Source of the DNA: Isotricha intestinalis | Taxonomy: Eukaryota; Ciliophora; Litostomatea; Vestibuliferida; Isotrichidae | Reading direction: 5' to 3' | Assembly (NCBI GenBank): GCA_023807065.1 | Contig: JAJJLU010004642.1 | Coordinates: forward strand, 1 to 10,837 | DNA: 10,837 nucleotides | Part shown: positions 1-7,556 of the stretch, piece by piece | Layout: each line of letters starts with the position of its first letter | Position numbering within the stretch: the first letter of the stretch is position 1 | Notes under the pieces: generated by a model | Databases searched by the model: none | Seen by the model: the letters and a program-made list of their open reading frames with translations, nothing else | What the model was told of the DNA's origin: nothing | Program-made: the position numbers and the translations under genes

Positions 1-91
1 TCATTTTATATTTTTTGTATTTTTTTTTTAATTTATCATTTTTCTCATACTGTTTTTTTTGTAATTTTTTCATTTTTTTTTTTATAATTAA

Positions 92-330
92 AATTTTGAA
101 AAAGTTGTGGCATTAAAAGAAGTTTCAAAGAAGTTTTTCAATATTTAAATATTATCATTCTGGAAAAATCAATTTTGAAGATTTAAATTACTCATTAAAG
201 ATGTTTTTACTCCTTTGCTTAAGATAATTAAATTATTTTTTTTTTAAAAAAAATATTTTATATCTTATTTTTTTGTTTTTTTTTATAAAATTTTTTTAGT
301 GGAAATTAGAAATTGAATTTTTTTTTTATT
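92..330 (+). pseudogene. Possible decayed EF-hand (centrin/calmodulin-like) gene remnant
   Basis: Two coding-like pieces lie on the plus strand. From 92 the frame reads NFEKVVALKEVSKKFFNI and stops at TAA (146-148). One frame over, from 147, it continues KYYHSGKINFEDLNYSLK and stops at 225-227. Together they look like an EF-hand: an F-rich entering helix, then S-G-K-I-x-F-x-D, the second half of a calcium loop. Loop positions 1 and 3 are not acidic, so calcium binding would be lost. A second fragment at 298-320 reads SGN, then EIEF after a two-base slip, resembling another loop. No start codon and no continuous frame are visible. The centrin/calmodulin-like assignment is inference from loop spacing only; a chance run of AT-rich codons is the alternative. 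Confidence 0.35.
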
Positions 331-421
331 ACTTTATTTTTTTATCATTTTAGTTTTATTTATAATTGATCAATTGAATTTTTCTCTTTTTTTTAGAAGG
401 ATATATTTTATGTTTATTATA

Positions 422-1015
422 TCATGAAGATAATATTAAATTATAATTCACTTCTTCTCTAAAATCACACATTGATTTTGATTTATTAATTTTGATTTTA
501 TTACTCCTTAATTTAAAATTATTATTACCAAAGTTAACTAGAAAATTTTGATTGTAAAAAATTGAATTATTTTTTTTTTTTTTTTTGAAAAATATATTAG
601 ATTGAGAGTTTTTAATTTCTTTATTTGATTTTAATTTATATTTTTTAAACAAATTCATTAATTCAAATTTAGAGTACTTTCCAATTAATAATAATTTCTT
701 TTTTGGTTTAATTTGAATGAATTTATTTTCTTTTTCGTTATTAAATTTTGATAAATAAGAATTTGCATTTGGAAAATTATTCATATTTGAAATTATTGTT
801 GGTAAATGTTTATATGAATTTGAAGTTCTTGAAAGAGAATTATCTGAAAAATCAACTTGACATCCTTTATTTTCAAATAATTTATTTTTCCTAAAATTTT
901 GATATAAATCATTATTCATTAAATTTATTATATGCTTTTTCTCTTGAATGAAAAGAGGATAATTGTGAATTGATTTTTCTTTTAGTTTTATTATTTTATT
1001 AATTGATGCTAACAT
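422..1015 (-). CDS. Hypothetical Lys/Asn-rich, probably disordered protein (197 aa)
   Basis: An uninterrupted frame from ATG (1013-1015) to TGA (422-424). The protein is rich in K, N, S and F, with no membrane segment or recognisable domain. A 17-base T tract (570-586) on the plus strand encodes the FFKKKKKKNN stretch near residue 145. Two short motifs recur in the neighbouring 449-residue gene: KGCQVD (near residue 52 here) and IGKYSKFE (near residue 111). This suggests a shared family, though low complexity could produce weak matches. Function is unknown. The stop is TGA whereas the best-supported genes here use TAA. A frame of this length is unlikely by chance in sequence so rich in TAA, and no better frame overlaps, so I regard it as a real gene of unknown role. 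Confidence 0.6.
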   Translation of the reverse strand: MLASINKIIKLKEKSIHNYPLFIQEKKHIINLMNNDLYQNFRKNKLFENKGCQVDFSDNSLSRTSNSYKHLPTIISNMNNFPNANSYLSKFNNEKENKFIQIKPKKKLLLIGKYSKFELMNLFKKYKLKSNKEIKNSQSNIFFKKKKKNNSIFYNQNFLVNFGNNNFKLRSNKIKINKSKSMCDFREEVNYNLILSS

Positions 1016-1379
1016 ATTATAATAATAAAAAAGTAAAAATTATTTATTCATTTATTTTTTATAGATTTGAAAAAAATAATTTATTAATAGTTTTCTATAA
1101 TTTGTTAAATAATGGTTTATTATATATTTAAAATATCTTATTTAAATATTTATAATTATTATTTATTCATAGTTTTTTATCTTTATCATTTAGAAAAAAA
1201 AAATAAAATAATTATTGACAATTGAATAATTTGATGTATGAAAAATACAAAATTCAAAATCCTAATTTTAATACTTTATTCTAATTATTATTTGATATTA
1301 TATTCATTTTTATTTCTATAATTTCTTGTTTAATTTTTAAATGAAAAAAAATAATATTTAAATTAATTTTCTTTTTTAT
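1016..1379. other. AT-rich intergenic spacer
   Basis: About 360 bases between two minus-strand genes. I see only A/T runs and scattered stops in all frames, with no RNA gene or coding remnant. It should hold the promoter of the 197-residue gene and the 3' end of the spacer after the 449-residue gene, but no motif stands out. Confidence 0.6.
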
Positions 1380-2729
1380 TTATTTAATTATTTTAACTGC
1401 TTTTATATTATTTTCTATAATATTTCCTTTTAAAAATCTTGTTGAATTTTCATTTAAATTTTTATAAGTTGAATTGATTTTATCCTTAGAATTTAATTTA
1501 AATTTTGAAGTATATTCACTTATATTATTATAATTATTATAATGAAAATGAGTATTGAAATTATTAGAGTAATTATGATATAAAGAATAAGTTCTTTTAC
1601 TTTTATTTAAAAAGCAATTTTTATTATTTTTATTTTGACTAATATTTTTTTTTGAAATAATAGATAAAGTATAATATTGAATTTTTCTTTTATTTTGAGG
1701 GAGAAAATTAGAATTTGTAGTAGAATTAGTATTTAAACTTGTTTTACTATGGCTTCTAGATGAATTTTTAGTAATAAATTTTTTATTCTTTTTATTTTCA
1801 TATTTATAATATTTATTTATTATAATTCTATTTGATTTTACTCTTTCTAATTTAGAATATCTTCCAATTGTTCTATTATTTGTATTATTTACTGTATTAT
1901 ATATATTATATGTTATTTTCTCATCAAATTCGAATGATTCATTTTTATTTTCTGTTAAATATGGAATTGTTATTTTTAAATTTTTATTTTTTTTTTTTTT
2001 CTTATTTATTAATTTTTTTTTGCTATTTGCAAAATTACTTTTTTTTATTCTTTGAATTATTTCATGAAGTGGATTTTTATTATTTTCTTTTTTCATTGAA
2101 TTATTATATTCTTTTCTTAATCTTGTTATTATTGAATTCTTTTTATTTTCTAAATTTGGTGTTTTATTTATTGTTATTTTATTTTTTACATTATATGTTT
2201 TGGCTCTTATTATTTTTCCTTTTGTTTTTTCTTGATTTTTATTATTTTTTTTGGTGGTTTTTTTTTTAATTTCTTTGATTTTAATTTTTTTCTTTTCTGA
2301 TTTATTTATTTTTATTGATTTTATAAATTTAAAGCTTGGTTTTTTTTCAAAAAAATATTTTATTTTACTTTGAATTTGATCAGTTTGACATTTTAATTTA
2401 TTATTATTTAATTTAACATAATTATTTTTTTCTTTTTCTTTAGTAGGAGTTATTATTAAATTTTTCAAACTATTATTCGAATTATCAAGAGAATTATTAT
2501 TTATGAATAAAGAATTATTTTTTTCATTTGATTCTTTGTTTTTAATTATTGGTTCAATATTATCAAAATTTAAATATTTTGAAAAAGATATTTTTCTATT
2601 TTTGTTTCCTTTAATTTTATTATCATTAATACTTTCATTAATATTATCATCACTTAATTCAATTGGAATAAATTTATTTGATTCTGGGCTTTGTAATTTA
2701 AATAAAGAAGGTTTAATTGGTGAATTCAT
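1380..2729 (-). CDS. Hypothetical Lys/Asn-rich, probably disordered protein (449 aa)
   Basis: A continuous frame from ATG (2727-2729) to TAA (1380-1382). Its intactness over 1.35 kb, despite many A/T runs including a tract of about 12 T at 1989-2000, argues for a maintained gene. The protein is dominated by K, N, S and I, with basic clusters in the middle (KKKIKIKEIKKKTTKKNNKN near residues 147-166) and Asn/Tyr-rich stretches near the C terminus. I see no membrane segment, catalytic motif or known domain. It shares KCQTD (near residue 114) and IGRYSKLE (near residue 289) with the adjacent 197-residue protein, in the same order. The basic low-complexity make-up would suit a cytoskeletal or nucleic-acid-associated scaffold, but that is only a guess. 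Plus-strand frames here are antisense shadows of its Lys/Asn codons. Confidence 0.65.
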   Translation of the reverse strand: MNSPIKPSLFKLQSPESNKFIPIELSDDNINESINDNKIKGNKNRKISFSKYLNFDNIEPIIKNKESNEKNNSLFINNNSLDNSNNSLKNLIITPTKEKEKNNYVKLNNNKLKCQTDQIQSKIKYFFEKKPSFKFIKSIKINKSEKKKIKIKEIKKKTTKKNNKNQEKTKGKIIRAKTYNVKNKITINKTPNLENKKNSIITRLRKEYNNSMKKENNKNPLHEIIQRIKKSNFANSKKKLINKKKKKNKNLKITIPYLTENKNESFEFDEKITYNIYNTVNNTNNRTIGRYSKLERVKSNRIIINKYYKYENKKNKKFITKNSSRSHSKTSLNTNSTTNSNFLPQNKRKIQYYTLSIISKKNISQNKNNKNCFLNKSKRTYSLYHNYSNNFNTHFHYNNYNNISEYTSKFKLNSKDKINSTYKNLNENSTRFLKGNIIENNIKAVKIIK

Positions 2730-3079
2730 TTAAATTTTAAATTATTTCAAATTTATGAAAAATATTATTTAATAATAATATAATTATTTATGAATTTTAA
2801 TTAATATAAAATAATTTAAATATATTAATTATATTAAACTTATTTAATAAAGAAAAAAAATTGAATTTATCCAATTTCTATAAATTCATTTATATATCTT
2901 TCTTTCATTTTTTCCTTTAAACTATAAATAGCATTAAAAAAAAGATTTTGTCTTAATCTAATTGCTAATATTTTTATTTCTAGTAAATAATTTTTTTCTT
3001 CTTTCATTTTTCTATAAATTTTTTTGAAATTCAAATATAGAATTAATATTAATATATCCTTCATAATGATATAAAATTA

Positions 3080-3992
3080 ATATTTTAGTTTTTTTTGGTA
3101 ATTTAAACCAAGAAGGAGGATTAGTTATAAAAAGAGGAAGAAAAGGTTCTAAAATTTCAATATATTTTTTATTTGGTTCATGACTTAATTTAATTAATTT
3201 TTAAATACAATTAAAGTTAGAATCTTGAAAAGATTTACGTTTAAATTTATTATTATTATCATTTATTTTATTTTTGAAAAAGTTTCTTCAATATTATTAA
3301 AATATTTTTTATTTGCTTGATATTCTTCTGGTTCATAAATTTAAAATCCTAATATAATAATTGGATTTTCTAAAAGAATAAAATCACAAAATATTTCTAA
3401 AATAATCTTTTCCAATTTAATTTTCAGGCATATTTATTGATATTATATTAACTTTATTTTTAAAAGTATTTTGAATATTACCTAACAATAAATTCCATCC
3501 AACTTTTTGTTTTTTTTCATTTAAATACAATTTAGGTAATAATCTATCGAAATGTTCTAATAAAAGAACTTTTCCTCTCATATATAATGGATGAAAAAAC
3601 TCATTGATTGTATAAAAAGGAGTATTTCCTAAATATTTTAATGATGTATTATAAATTTCAATTACTGAATTTAAATTAAAATATCTTTGAATTGTTCTAT
3701 AACATATATTTTTTGTTAAATCATAGTTTATTCTTTTATTTGCATTTGAAATTAATAATAATATAAAAATTTTTTTTTTCAAAGAATAATTATTTAAATG
3801 TTTTAAATTAGTCATATCTCCTAACAATAAATTTACATTTTGATATCTTTTTAAAATTTTAATTTTTTTTTTTTTAAATTTTTTTTTTTTCTTCTTATTT
3901 AAAAATAAAATTTGTATTTTCATTAAAATACTTTCTTTTTGTTCTATTATATTTATTACACTTTCTTGATAACCAAATATTATAATATGATT
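3080..3992 (-). other. Second RCK domain and conserved C terminus of the broken channel
   Basis: The domain opens with NHIIIFGYQES at 3992. It continues with VNLLLGDMTNL (BK: VSILPGTPLSRADL) and VIEIYNTSLKYLG (BK: ITELVNDTNVQFL), then a hydrophobic stretch containing HFDRLLPKLYLNEK. The ITNPPSWFKLP block near 3098-3130 matches the closing RYVITNPPYEFEL of BK channels. The longest unbroken piece is 3417-4007. No run of acidic residues marks a calcium bowl. Confidence 0.7.
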
Positions 3993-4449
3993 TGAAAAAA
4001 TTATGAAATTTCTTTCTTTGAAGAATCAAAAATTCTATTTTCAAATCCATAAAATTTAAATAGTGTCCCATCTAATTTATTATATTATTTTGTTTAATTT
4101 TTTTTGGATTTTTTTAATTGAATCTAAATCAGGTTCATTAAAACTATTTATAAATAATAAATTATTTTAAGTTGATTCATTTTTAAAATTTTGTCTAAAA
4201 GATAATATTTTTCTTTTCTTTTTAAAATAATCTCTTTTTTCTTTCTCTTTAATTTTTTTTTCTTTTGATTTATCATTTTTAACTTTAAAATTATTTATAT
4301 TAAAATCTTTAGGAATACTAATACCATTTCTTCTTTTAATATGGCTAATAATTTTATGAATAAAAGAATTTTCTTTTTTTTGAGGAATTATATTTTTATT
4401 TGGATTTTTAAAATTAAAAGAATTTAAAACATAATTAAGATAATTATTT

Positions 4450-5235
4450 CTATTATTTGAAATAAAGATACCAAAACAATTATCATATATTTAAAAATTT
4501 TTAGGAAGAAAAATTATTTTATCTCCAAATTCTTCTTCAATTATATATAATCCAATTAATAAGATTGGTTTAATTTCATTTAGATTTTTTGTAATTTTTT
4601 CAAAATATTTAAAAATACTTTTTGAATAACTTCATAGAAGTTATATCCTATAAAATATGAAGGAATTTTTTCAATTAAAATTGCATTTTCAATTCCTAAA
4701 AAATAATTTCCATTTAGAAATTCAAAATTTTGATATTTTTTTTAAGAAATTTTTGCTCAAAAATTAAATTTTGAATGAAAGTTAAATAATATTTATTTTT
4801 AATTGAAGTTGAAAAAATAATTGATTTTAAATGATATAAAAAATATAAATTTATTACTAATTTATTTTGAGTTTCATCATATTTTTTACTTTTTGAATAT
4901 GTTATATTTTGAATATAAACAGGAATTTTTGGATAAAAATTTGTTATTTTTAATAATAAAAAATCATTTTCTTTTTTTATTTCTTCATTAACTAAATTTT
5001 AGAAAATAAAATACATTTTGCATATTTTGTATTTATTCTTCTAAAAATTTAAAATCAATTAAATTTTCTATATGAATAACAGAAACTTTATTAAAAGGAA
5101 ATTCATCAGAAGGAAAAGATTTAATATTTTCAGAAAGAATGAGAATTTTTTATTTAAATACTCAATTCTAATATCATATAAAACATCAAAAATATTAACA
5201 GATTTATTAGCAAAGATAATAATATGATTATGATA
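4450..5235 (-). other. First RCK (gating-ring) domain of the broken channel
   Basis: The domain opens with YHNHIIIFANKSVNIFDVLY, the beta-strand and turn that starts RCK domains (BK: RKHIVVCGHI). It continues through KYAKCILFSK, ITNFYPKIPVYIQN and NGNYFLGIENA, and ends near IYDNCFGIFIS. These correspond in order to the BK gating-ring segments for the nucleotide-fold core and intersubunit helices. Five single-base breaks (5146-5151, 5033-5038, 4997-5000, 4724-4727, 4619-4623) and one in-frame TAA (4491-4493) fall inside it. Confidence 0.7.
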
Positions 5236-5366
5236 ATTATATTTTTTGAATTTTTTCATATCAGAAAAAATTTCTAAATCATTTTAAATTATTTAGAAGT
5301 AATAGAAACAAAAATAATAATAAGAATAATGATTAAAAATCTAGAAAATAAACTAGTAGGATAAAT

Positions 5367-5393
5367 ATCTCCAAAACCTAAATTTGAAACAGT
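5367..5393 (-). other. Potassium selectivity filter of the broken channel
   Basis: The frame reads TVSNLGFGD, followed by IYPTS and a hydrophobic S6. It aligns with the T-x-x-T-V-G-Y-G-D filter of potassium channels, with Phe in place of Tyr and Asn-Leu before the first Gly. It lies one base out of frame with S5; the switch maps to the A5 run (T5 on the plus strand) at 5429-5433. Confidence 0.85.
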
Positions 5394-5590
5394 GACAAAA
5401 ATATATATAATCCATAAAATAATGGTAATTTTTCAATATTAAATAAATTATTCGATAAACCAATTAATCCTACTGATGATCCTCCTGATATTACGGATAA
5501 TGTTGAAAATAATATTATTAATTGAAAAAAATGTACTTTAAATTTATTATCTACATTTTCTATATATAATTCTTGAAAAACATTCATTAT

Positions 5591-5629
5591 TTTTAATATG
5601 CGAAAGCATCTAAAAACTTTAATTATTTT
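5591..5629 (-). other. Voltage-sensor helix S4 of the broken channel
   Basis: The frame reads KIIKVFRCFRILK, with a Lys or Arg at every third position and five in total. This is the hallmark of an S4 voltage sensor. It sits between an S3-like hydrophobic stretch and the S5 segment in the same unbroken frame (5435-5731). Confidence 0.8.
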
Positions 5630-6062
5630 AAATATTGAAATTATTAAATAATTATCTATGAAAAATATTATTGTTATTATTTCAAAAAATGATTCTAATG
5701 ATATAAAATTTGATGTGATTGAATATTTCAAATTATTTTTTTGTTATTATTATATATTCAATTGTAAAGTATGTTCCACACATTAATTCTTGAATTTTTA
5801 TATTTTTTTCTATTATTATTTTTTTTCCATCTTCCCTTTTTTTTGAATATGTTTCATAAATATATAAAACAAGATTATATAAATTCATTGTTGTTGTTAT
5901 TAGGAAATATATGAAATAATATATTTTATAGCTTTTTACTTTTGATATATTAATTATTATCTTATTTATTATCATTTTCTTTTATCTAAAAAAAGAATTT
6001 CTTCTTGGATGTTCTATTTTTTTTTCCACATTTGAAGAATTATTGTTTGTTTTGTTTTTCAT

Positions 6063-6474
6063 AATTTACAATAATATAATGATTTAATATATTCAGTATT
6101 TTTATTCAGTCATTTTTTTCCTTATATAAAAAAGTGAAGAAAAAAAATATTTTTTCATTGAGAAGAATATAATTTATTATTATAATTGATTTGAAAAATA
6201 AAAAATTCTTTCCTTTTTTTCACATTTATAATAAAATAAGAAGTAAAAAATAATATAAATATAACAATAATATAATAATTTATTTAAATTATACTGAAAG
6301 AAAGTTATTTTTTTTCTTTATAAAAATTATAACTATTAAAAATATATTAATATTCATTATATTTTTAATTAAAATTTAATAAAAATAAAAGAGTAAAAGA
6401 TTTAATTCCTTATTTTATATAAACATTCTAAAAAACTCTAAAAACTCTTATTTATTTTCAAGAGAACATATTCT
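6063..6474. other. AT-rich spacer upstream of the channel locus
   Basis: About 410 bases between two minus-strand loci with no coding frame. It holds an octamer TATTCAGT repeated about 16 bases apart near 6090-6110, an A/T inverted repeat near 6130-6160 and a tandem pair of AAAAACTCT at about 6430-6448. I cannot assign any of them a function. Confidence 0.5.
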
Positions 6475-7080
6475 TCATTTTAAAATAGGATTATTTTCCA
6501 AAGAAGTAAGCATAAATTCATTATTATTATTATAATGTTCTAACAAATTATTATCACTTCCATTTCTATTAAAACCTTTTAAAACAGAAATATTATTTTT
6601 TCTTCTATCAAATTTAATATTTTTAATACTTTCTTCATATTTTAATCTTCTTAAATAATTATCACTAAATTTAATTTTATTATTTTCTTCAGTTTTAATA
6701 TAATGACTTTTAGCTCTTTCTCTATTAATAATTTCTTGATAATTAATTCCATCTCTTCTACTTTTATGTAATTCTTGACAAATTATACTATATGTTAAAA
6801 CTGTTGGATCTTGCATTGCTTCATTTAATATTTCTTGATAATCTTTTTCTAAAATCCATTTTTCTGGAATTTTTCTTTGATTTAATATTAATTCTTTCAT
6901 AGTTTCTACTTTTATTCTATGTAAATCATTACTTTTTTTTAACATTTTTGAATCAAATTGACTTACTTCTTCTAATAAACTTCTATTATTTAAATTTTTT
7001 AATAAACTATATATATCTTTTGATTTGTTTTGTCTTGATATTAATGGTAAATATAAATATCGTTTTTCTAGATTTTTCAT
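6475..7080 (-). CDS. Hypothetical helical protein (201 aa)
   Basis: A continuous frame from ATG (7078-7080) to TGA (6475-6477). Unlike the two Lys/Asn-rich proteins to the left, its core (about residues 30-160) is mixed and charged with regularly spaced Leu and Ile, as in long amphipathic helices. Notable stretches are KETMKEL-type helices, IPEKWILEKDYQEILNEAMQ and SIICQELHKSRRDGINYQEI. There is no membrane segment and no family I recognise. The last 20 residues are Asn-rich. The end is slightly uncertain: the frame stops at AAA-TGA, and the next frame continues EEYVLLKINKSF before a stop, so a one-step shift would add about a dozen residues. It sits between the broken channel and a broken remnant but is itself unbroken, which supports it as an active gene. 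Role unknown; a cytoskeletal or ciliary coiled-coil protein is only a guess. Confidence 0.65.
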   Translation of the reverse strand: MKNLEKRYLYLPLISRQNKSKDIYSLLKNLNNRSLLEEVSQFDSKMLKKSNDLHRIKVETMKELILNQRKIPEKWILEKDYQEILNEAMQDPTVLTYSIICQELHKSRRDGINYQEIINRERAKSHYIKTEENNKIKFSDNYLRRLKYEESIKNIKFDRRKNNISVLKGFNRNGSDNNLLEHYNNNNEFMLTSLENNPILK

Positions 7081-7169
7081 TTGTTTTTTTTATTTTTTTT
7101 TATTATTTAATTTAAACAGTTAAGAAAAAATTAATATTTTTAAAATTGATGTATATAATTTTTATAAAT

Positions 7170-7433
7170 TTAAATTGAATCTGTATCAATTGGTTTATTT
7201 TTGTTTTTTTTATTTCTTTTTTTTCTTTTAATTTTTGGAATATTATTAATTCTTTCTGATATTTGAGTCAGTTTTTAACATTATTATTTTATTAAATAAA
7301 TTTATATTTAAAGAATATTTTACCAAACTTATATATTTATATTTCCACTTTCATGACTTTCAATATTTAATTCATATAAATTTGTATTATCATTGAAATT
7401 ATAATTATGAGTGTTACTTTCTATATTATCATT
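7170..7433 (-). pseudogene. Remnant of a small Lys/Asn-rich gene in several frames
   Basis: Two stretches look coding but lie in different frames. One (7433-7329) reads NDNIESNTHNYNFNDNTNLY and on to ESHESGNINI, then TAA. The other (7274-7170) reads KLTQISERINNIPKIKRKKR, then a Lys/Asn tail ending KPIDTDSI and TAA. Between them a third frame gives IYKFGKIFFKYKFI. No start codon fits the first stretch; a TAA lies just upstream (7434-7436). The pattern matches a small gene cut by short indels, or exons of a gene whose introns I cannot place. Function unknown. It lies head-to-head with calcineurin A, little more than 100 bases away. Confidence 0.35.
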
Positions 7434-7556
7434 TTATTTTAAATTTTTATAATTCCCCACTATTATTTTTTAAGAAATTATTCTGGTAAGACCTTTTTGA
7501 AATAATATAATCAAAATGAATTAAATATAAAAAAACAAAAATTTTCAAAAAAAAAA
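7434..7556 (+). promoter_or_regulatory. Short upstream region of calcineurin A with a minimal upstream ORF
   Basis: Only about 120 bases separate calcineurin A from the remnant to its left, so its promoter and leader must be compact or reach into that remnant. Just before the start codon is an A-rich context (11 consecutive A including the A of ATG), typical of start sites in AT-rich protists. At 7516-7524 there is an ATG-AAT-TAA, a two-codon upstream ORF that would be met first by ribosomes if transcription begins before it. I see no defined TATA box or binding site. Confidence 0.4.

Larger units (their letters stand above)
2867..6062 (-). pseudogene. Broken Slo/BK-like voltage-sensing potassium channel gene
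   Basis: Read across frames, this locus gives a channel of about 1,060 codons, normal for the Slo family. It starts at ATG 6060-6062 and ends at TAA 2867-2869. In order: a short cytosolic N terminus; S1 (about 5924-5859); S2 ending in EYIIITKK; S3; an S4 with five basic residues three apart (5591-5629); S5; a pore with SNLGFGD (5367-5384); S6; a first RCK domain opening with NHIIIFANKS; a Lys-rich linker; a second RCK domain opening with NHIIIFGYQES; and a C-terminal ITNPPSWFKLP block matching the end of BK channels. A functional copy would pass potassium out of the cell. I find no Asp-rich calcium bowl in RCK2. The frame is broken 13 times and crossed by five in-frame TAA codons, so no single polypeptide is encoded. 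Conserved motifs survive, so decay is recent or the breaks are bypassed or artefactual. Confidence 0.8.

Noticed and set aside
570..586. The 17-base T tract as a regulatory or replication element
   Set aside because: It lies inside the 197-residue frame and simply encodes a Lys run (AAA codons) on the minus strand.
1868..2269. Phe/Tyr-rich plus-strand open frame
   Set aside because: It is the reverse complement of Lys/Asn-rich codons of the 449-residue gene; apparent membrane segments come from T-rich DNA. The plus-strand frame at 2503-2733 is rejected for the same reason.
5400..5470. A tiny intron between S5 and the pore of the channel
   Set aside because: No GT...AG pair of the right length lies between the two frames; the sequence before the pore lacks a usable AG. 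A missing A at 5429-5433 explains the shift directly.
2867..6062. Euplotes-type genetic code and +1 frameshifting as the explanation for all channel breaks
   Set aside because: Only two break sites fit AAA-stop with a +1 step. Eight others need the opposite one-base correction at A/T runs away from a stop, and calcineurin A uses no TGA for Cys. The multi-gene layout also does not look like single-gene Euplotes chromosomes.
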